Origin: Paenibacillus sp. V4I3
Lineage (GTDB): Bacteria; Bacillota; Bacilli; Paenibacillales; NBRC-103111
NCBI RefSeq assembly: GCF_030817215.1
Contig: NZ_JAUSZA010000001.1
Span: 2,516,501 to 2,580,500 of the forward strand
Length of the DNA: 64,000 bases
Direction of reading: 5' to 3'
Part shown: in pieces, positions 60,601 through 64,000 of the stretch
Position numbering within the stretch: position 1 is the first letter of the stretch
Layout: every line of letters begins with the position of its first letter
The notes under the pieces: model-generated
Databases searched by the model: none
What the model was told of the DNA's origin: nothing
Seen by the model: only the letters and a program-made list of their open reading frames with translations
Position numbers and translations under genes: made by a program

Positions 60601-62991
60601 GTTCAACCGGGAGATGCGAAATTGACAGTCTCATGGGACGAACCGTCGGATGCAAACTTTGCTGGAGTTAAAATTTATCACGACGGTGCGGTTGTGAAAT
60701 CGGTTGCCAAAGGCACGAAGTCAGCCGTCATTGAGAACTTGGCAGGTGGCGTACCTTATACTTTTATTATGAAAACCTTTACTAATTCTGGCGTAGAATC
60801 ATCCGGGATAAGTGTTACCCGGACACCCATTCTGGTAGATGTTATTGGACCGACACTTGTGAGCGCAGTAACGGATGAGACAGGAAAGGTTATTGCTGCG
60901 ACGTTCAGCGAGGCACTGGATAAAGCTGCTTTGCAAGCATCAAGATTTATCCTCGGAGGAACAGATGCTATCGTCACGGAGGCTGCGTTGGATAGTACCG
61001 ACACCCAGAACAAAACAGTAAAGATAACGTTGAATAAACCGATCGGTTATAAGAAAGTAATTACACTTTCGCTTGCAGAAGGCGCAGTGAAGGATGCAGC
61101 GTTAAATCCAATTCTAGCTGTAAATAACTTTAATATAGTGAACAACATGCTTATACCTTATTTCATGCAGCTTTCTATGCAAGGGACGCCGATTCTGAAT
61201 GTTGGAGAGACTGTACAAATCAAAGCGGCCTTGACAACCAGAGCCGGCGAGCCAGTGGATTTATCACAAGCCATTTATGCCTTTAACGCTGCGGATAGCA
61301 GCATTGTAACTATAAATAACAGCAATGGAAGGGTGACAGGTGCGAAAGCGGGAGAGACTACGGTAACTGTCAGTGTTACCATTGATGGAGTTGAAGTCCG
61401 GTCTATTGTAAATATCCTTGTCATTGCTGCAAACACGACAAAGCCTGCACTTGTGAACATTGCAAAAGGAAGACCGGCAACGGCAACAAGTGAATACAGT
61501 GCGACTTACTCGGCAAGCAAAGCAAACGACAATAATATCAATACGGCTTGGGTAACAGCCGGTACTGCATCATGGACGGTAGATATGGGTGAACAGGCAA
61601 GCTTGTATCGGATTCGCCGAATCGAATTTGTAACCAGGCAGGATGCCGACCAAAATTCTTCGCGAATCAACTTTGAAATTCGGGCATCGAATGACAGTAC
61701 ATTCGCAACTTATACCGTACTGGGAAGCCAAGGAGCTGGTGTGTTGCCATATAAATCAACATGGTCGGTGGACGTGACGAATATAAGCAGTTACAGATAT
61801 GTACGTTTTGTCAAACCTGTCAACTTTGCAGCGGTAGCAGAACTGAGGGTACTTGCAGAGCCAATTGTTGACAATACGCCACCGGTTACAACTGGCTTAT
61901 TAGAAGGTACCAAGAGCAGTGATGGGATCTATACTTCCGATGTGATGTTAACCTTAGCAGCATCGGATGCTTCGGTAGGATCAGGAATTGATAAGACGGA
62001 ATATAGCTTTGATGGAACAAACTGGCATATTTACAATGGCCCATTGGTGTTTACAAATGAAGGCATAACCAATGTGAGCTTCAGGTCATATGACATAGCA
62101 GGCAACATAGAAATCCAACACACGATAACGATTCAGATTGATCAAAAACCTCCAGCAGATGCAACCTTAGTTGCCGATCTTACTGCGCCGACTAACAACG
62201 GTGTCACTGTAACGGTCAGCTATCCAACTGACGCAACTATGAAAGAATACAAAGTGGGCATGAATGGTGCATGGACCGCGTACACTGCTCCTGCCCTCAT
62301 TTTGGATAATGATACCGTGTATGCAAGAGGAACGGATGCTGTGGGCAATGTATCCAATATAACCAACTACGCAGTAACTAATATCGATAAGATTGCACCG
62401 GTAAGTATCGCATCTGTAAGTCCAGGCATCCCTAATGGAAGCAATGGATGGTATACGTCCGCTGTAACGTTAAACGTATATGCAATGGATAATTTATCAG
62501 GCGTGGCGAAAATCGAATACCAAGTGAATAACGGAGAATGGATAACTTATTATGGTTCCATTCCTGCCTTTGAGGAAGGAACTTATAAGGTCGGTTATCG
62601 CAGTATGGATCAAGCAGGAAATGTAGAACAGATCCAGAACGTCGAGTTTATGATTGACAGAACGGCACCAATTCTCGCTATTCAATTAGACAAAACGTCT
62701 ATATGGCCGCCAAATCATCAAATGGTCACCGTTAGTGCAGTGGTGTATTCGAGCGATGCTGCATCAGGTGTTGCCTCTGTGGTATTAACCTCCATTACAT
62801 GCAATGAACCGGATAGCGGCGAAGGTGATATTGGGGCAGATTTGGGGACAACGGCTACCTCTTTTAGTTTGCGTGCTGAAAGATTAGCTACTGGTACGGG
62901 ACGCATATATACAATTACTTATACGATAACCGACCAAGCGGGCAATAAATCAACATCAGTAAGCACAGTTATTGTACCGCATAACCAATAA
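57676..62991 (+). CDS. Large secreted multidomain beta-helix protein, likely polysaccharide-active
   Basis: 1771 residues. A signal peptide (about 1-36, ending SVSAEE) leads to a right-handed parallel beta-helix region (about 38-615). Its start (VYVSPSGSDMTGNG, ITVYLRGGTYF, YPGETPIISGG) resembles GH141 and related pectin-active beta-helix proteins. Then come a block of Ig-like, Big2-like and F5/8-type-C-like domains (about 622-968), a fibronectin type III domain (about 970-1055), a second copy of the block (about 1057-1397), and several OmpL47/Ig-like repeats to the end. The discoidin-like domains probably bind sugar. No LPXTG or SLH anchor is seen, so it is released or held by its binding domains. 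AGGAGG lies 6 bases before ATG 57676. Confidence 0.82.
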   Translation: MLIKVIKHLIRFVELTALALLLFIFNPFVYNSVSAEETQPQEIVYVSPSGSDMTGNGMESSPFLTITKARDTVRESIANHTMTGDITVYLRGGTYFQSSTLTFEPEDSGLNGYNIIYKAYPGETPIISGGQPITGWQLMSAGLYKAPVDSLDFRQLYINGDRGVRARTPNAGSFYRLKSFDNDNKTIKVNLSEADGLVGGSGTAEMVIQTHWADRHLLVESVNIGNTEATITPKEPERDQVIGNENPKSESNQSYHFENKLAFLDQGGEWFLDKENQEVYYQPRPGEDMSTAVVIAPKLETVVKLTGTVDNPVHHIQFHGVSFEHSTWLKPNDGYAAVQATYYTVGGLWYGGKLPGAVLMEAAGNIRFERNTFKHLGATGLDLSYGNFDTSIVGNVFTDISGNGVGVASKLYTLTAAPTDPRMIDKRIQINNNYVSKTGQDYYGAVGIFGGYVEELTVEHNDITDLPYSGMSVGWGFTTTPTALKNNIIRNNHIYNVMNLLDDGGGIYTLSYQPGTQIKENYIHDVVRSPWTTVNFPDKEWWRNLGIYLDNRSSGMTVMNNVILNAERTIKTNIEPYGSNTFIRNHNDLQWVKDLAGIEPAFQDIRLTVAGNPPPAVLDTMPPTLLSAETNETGTEILLTFNEPLEAISDSGILDASKFILNGTTAVVSSAVLDYADVRNAKAKLLLNKTAGYGKTVTLTLSAGAVKDVALNSIQEANSFSITNNTLIPYFMKVSMVGSPILHVGETTQIKAAFTTRDGMPVEISQGILAYNSADSSIVTVNNGNGMVTGIKAGETKVAVSFQIDGIEFLSNVNLLVIPAGTPRPELVNIAKGRSATATSEYSSTYAASKAIDDNINTAWITAGTASWTVDLGEQVDLYRPRRIEFVTRQDADQNSSRINFEIRASNDSTFATYTTLGSQGPGVLPYRSTWSVDLTDTSSYRYIRFVKPVNFAAVAELRVLAEPKDSQNEVSSITVQPGDAKLTVSWDEPSDANFAGVKIYHDGAVVKSVAKGTKSAVIENLAGGVPYTFIMKTFTNSGVESSGISVTRTPILVDVIGPTLVSAVTDETGKVIAATFSEALDKAALQASRFILGGTDAIVTEAALDSTDTQNKTVKITLNKPIGYKKVITLSLAEGAVKDAALNPILAVNNFNIVNNMLIPYFMQLSMQGTPILNVGETVQIKAALTTRAGEPVDLSQAIYAFNAADSSIVTINNSNGRVTGAKAGETTVTVSVTIDGVEVRSIVNILVIAANTTKPALVNIAKGRPATATSEYSATYSASKANDNNINTAWVTAGTASWTVDMGEQASLYRIRRIEFVTRQDADQNSSRINFEIRASNDSTFATYTVLGSQGAGVLPYKSTWSVDVTNISSYRYVRFVKPVNFAAVAELRVLAEPIVDNTPPVTTGLLEGTKSSDGIYTSDVMLTLAASDASVGSGIDKTEYSFDGTNWHIYNGPLVFTNEGITNVSFRSYDIAGNIEIQHTITIQIDQKPPADATLVADLTAPTNNGVTVTVSYPTDATMKEYKVGMNGAWTAYTAPALILDNDTVYARGTDAVGNVSNITNYAVTNIDKIAPVSIASVSPGIPNGSNGWYTSAVTLNVYAMDNLSGVAKIEYQVNNGEWITYYGSIPAFEEGTYKVGYRSMDQAGNVEQIQNVEFMIDRTAPILAIQLDKTSIWPPNHQMVTVSAVVYSSDAASGVASVVLTSITCNEPDSGEGDIGADLGTTATSFSLRAERLATGTGRIYTITYTITDQAGNKSTSVSTVIVPHNQ

Positions 62992-63030
62992 GTTAAGTTA
63001 TACCAGACAGCAAATCCGTGAGTTTGCCCA

Positions 63031-63066
63031 GCTTGTTGAGAAACTTCAACAGGTTCTTTTTATTTA
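63031..63066 (+). terminator. Terminator after the beta-helix gene
   Basis: TTGTTGA pairs with TCAACA around GAAACT, followed by TCTTTTTATTT. The stem is short, but the T-run is good. Confidence 0.6.
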
Positions 63067-63085
63067 ACTGGCATGCAGCCAATTA

Positions 63086-63266
63086 TTCGGCGAATAAGAT
63101 AAAAAATAATTGTTTCATTCATGTTACTACTAGACCTTAAAGTATAGAATAAATCTGTAATTGAAGTCTTTTGTCTAAATATAAAGATCCTTCTCTTTGC
63201 TAAAAGGATAATCAAATTTTACAAACTTATATTTAAGGAGGCTTGCTATTCATGAACCCGTTGTAC
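63086..63266 (+). repeat. Duplicated regulatory segment, copy 2
   Basis: The second copy of the segment at 57405-57580. It holds the upstream region, ribosome binding site and first codons of the GH105 gene. The copies drift most in the middle (57450 and 57485 regions) and are nearly identical over the first 40 bases and around the ribosome binding site. Confidence 0.85.
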
Positions 63267-64000
63267 ATATCGCAAAAGCTATACGAGCACTACGAGCATA
63301 TGGACGAGGTAAAGCATTATTACGGATTGTTGTCCATCTACGCGCTGCTGCAAACTGCTGAAGAGAAGCAGGATCGGGTACTGTTAGAGAAATGCAAACA
63401 CATCTTGTCTCGCTTTCCGGACCGAATTGAGCACCCGCGTTACAATTTTCCAAGCTACCGTATTGGCGGTATCCCCAAGGCTTATGCGCTGATGAAAGGC
63501 TATATGCCGGAGGCGAGCAATCAGGTAAGAGAGTATGCCGAGGAAATGATGACCGCCACAAGGGATCGTAAAGGCATTATGTCGTATCCGTATGCTCCAG
63601 AAGAGGAATTGATATGGATCGATGTCGCTATGGCAGTGACTCCATATTTGCTGTTCGCGGGACTTGCGCTTGACGAACAGCGGTATATCGACGAAGCGGC
63701 CAATCAAACGTTTCTTATGTATGAGGAATTTCTCGACTCCGAAAATGGCTTGCTTCATCAAAGCAAGAATTGGGCAGGACCTGGGAAATTTTCCGAGGAT
63801 CATTGGAGTAGGGGAAACGGATGGGGATATATGCCTCTAGCCGAGCTCGTGCAGCATCTTCCGCCAAGTTCCGTCCATCGGCCGAAGGCGGAGAAATACT
63901 TCAAGGATTTATCGACGGCACTGCTTCCCTATCAGTCCAAACGAGGCTTATGGAGACAGGAAATTCCGTTTGAATACTCCTATGAGGAAACGTCGGGAAC
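63252..64000 (+). CDS. GH88/GH105 family hydrolase, N-terminal part (cut by window end)
   Basis: The frame runs open from ATG 63252 to the window end, about 249 residues. AAGGAGG lies 12 bases upstream. The sequence begins MNPLYISQKLYEHYEHMDEV without signal peptide. Family pieces are YRIGGIPKAYALMKGY, IWIDVAMAVTPYLLFAG and HWSRGNGWGYMPLAELV, the last typical of unsaturated rhamnogalacturonyl/glucuronyl hydrolases. It would finish off pectin-derived oligosaccharides in the cytoplasm. It is distinct in sequence from the GH105 gene at 28662. Confidence 0.87.
   Translation, partial: MNPLYISQKLYEHYEHMDEVKHYYGLLSIYALLQTAEEKQDRVLLEKCKHILSRFPDRIEHPRYNFPSYRIGGIPKAYALMKGYMPEASNQVREYAEEMMTATRDRKGIMSYPYAPEEELIWIDVAMAVTPYLLFAGLALDEQRYIDEAANQTFLMYEEFLDSENGLLHQSKNWAGPGKFSEDHWSRGNGWGYMPLAELVQHLPPSSVHRPKAEKYFKDLSTALLPYQSKRGLWRQEIPFEYSYEETSG

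Noticed and set aside
1..64000. CRISPR array, tRNA or rRNA genes
   Set aside because: No regularly spaced identical repeats and no recognisable tRNA or rRNA sequence were found by eye; a dedicated scan would be needed to exclude a single tRNA.

Overview
The window looks like part of the chromosome of a spore-forming, plant-polysaccharide-degrading Firmicute, most likely Paenibacillus or a close relative. The signs are strong AGGAGG-type ribosome binding sites, GTG/TTG starts, a spoVR-yhbH pair, several LplB/LplC-type sugar ABC transporters, YesM/YesN-type two-component genes, and membrane-bound AraC regulators with an extracellular sensor. No rRNA, tRNA, CRISPR array or transposase gene was seen. 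The genus call is inference from gene content, not from a marker gene.

Layout. 1-3000: end of a nicotinate phosphoribosyltransferase gene, a membrane-anchored phosphodiester glycosidase and a secreted SLH-like protein. 3001-9030: a nucleoside-uptake operon (BMP lipoprotein, double ATPase, two permeases) that also carries a molybdopterin-type oxidoreductase and a nucleoside phosphorylase. 9031-9494: gene-free, with degenerate intergenic repeats and a strong terminator. 9495-12474: a small unknown gene and the sporulation genes spoVR and yhbH. 12800-20317: a sugar-sensing and uptake cluster in the order kinase, binding lipoprotein, response regulator, second binding lipoprotein, two permeases. 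The two binding proteins are paralogues, and the first is translationally coupled to the kinase and regulator, which suggests a three-component sensor.

20650-28366: a four-gene SMC-type anti-plasmid/defence system of the Wadjet class in the order JetD-JetA-JetB-JetC. It has its own extended -10 promoter and lies between two terminators that share a stem sequence. Just downstream is a short remnant of a second yhbH gene, a sign of rearrangement or import at this edge.

28662-42738: a rhamnogalacturonan/pectin utilisation region. It has a GH105 hydrolase, a PL26/YetA-like lyase, an FG-GAP propeller protein, an AraC sensor-regulator, a polysaccharide deacetylase and a GH42 beta-galactosidase, followed by an LplB-LplC-binding-protein importer. 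Most of these enzymes lack signal peptides, so oligosaccharides are probably imported and then broken down in the cytoplasm.

42939-49090: a LytS/LytT sensor pair followed by a DUF485 protein and two tandem sodium/acetate-type symporters. The first symporter gene is frameshifted near its 5' end. 49317-57310: a second pectin-type module (beta-propeller protein, hexapeptide acetyltransferase, LplB, LplC, binding lipoprotein, AraC sensor-regulator). 57405-64000: a 1771-residue secreted multidomain beta-helix protein and the start of another GH105 gene. Each is preceded by a copy of the same roughly 175-bp regulatory segment, and the first also has a perfect CcpA cre match.
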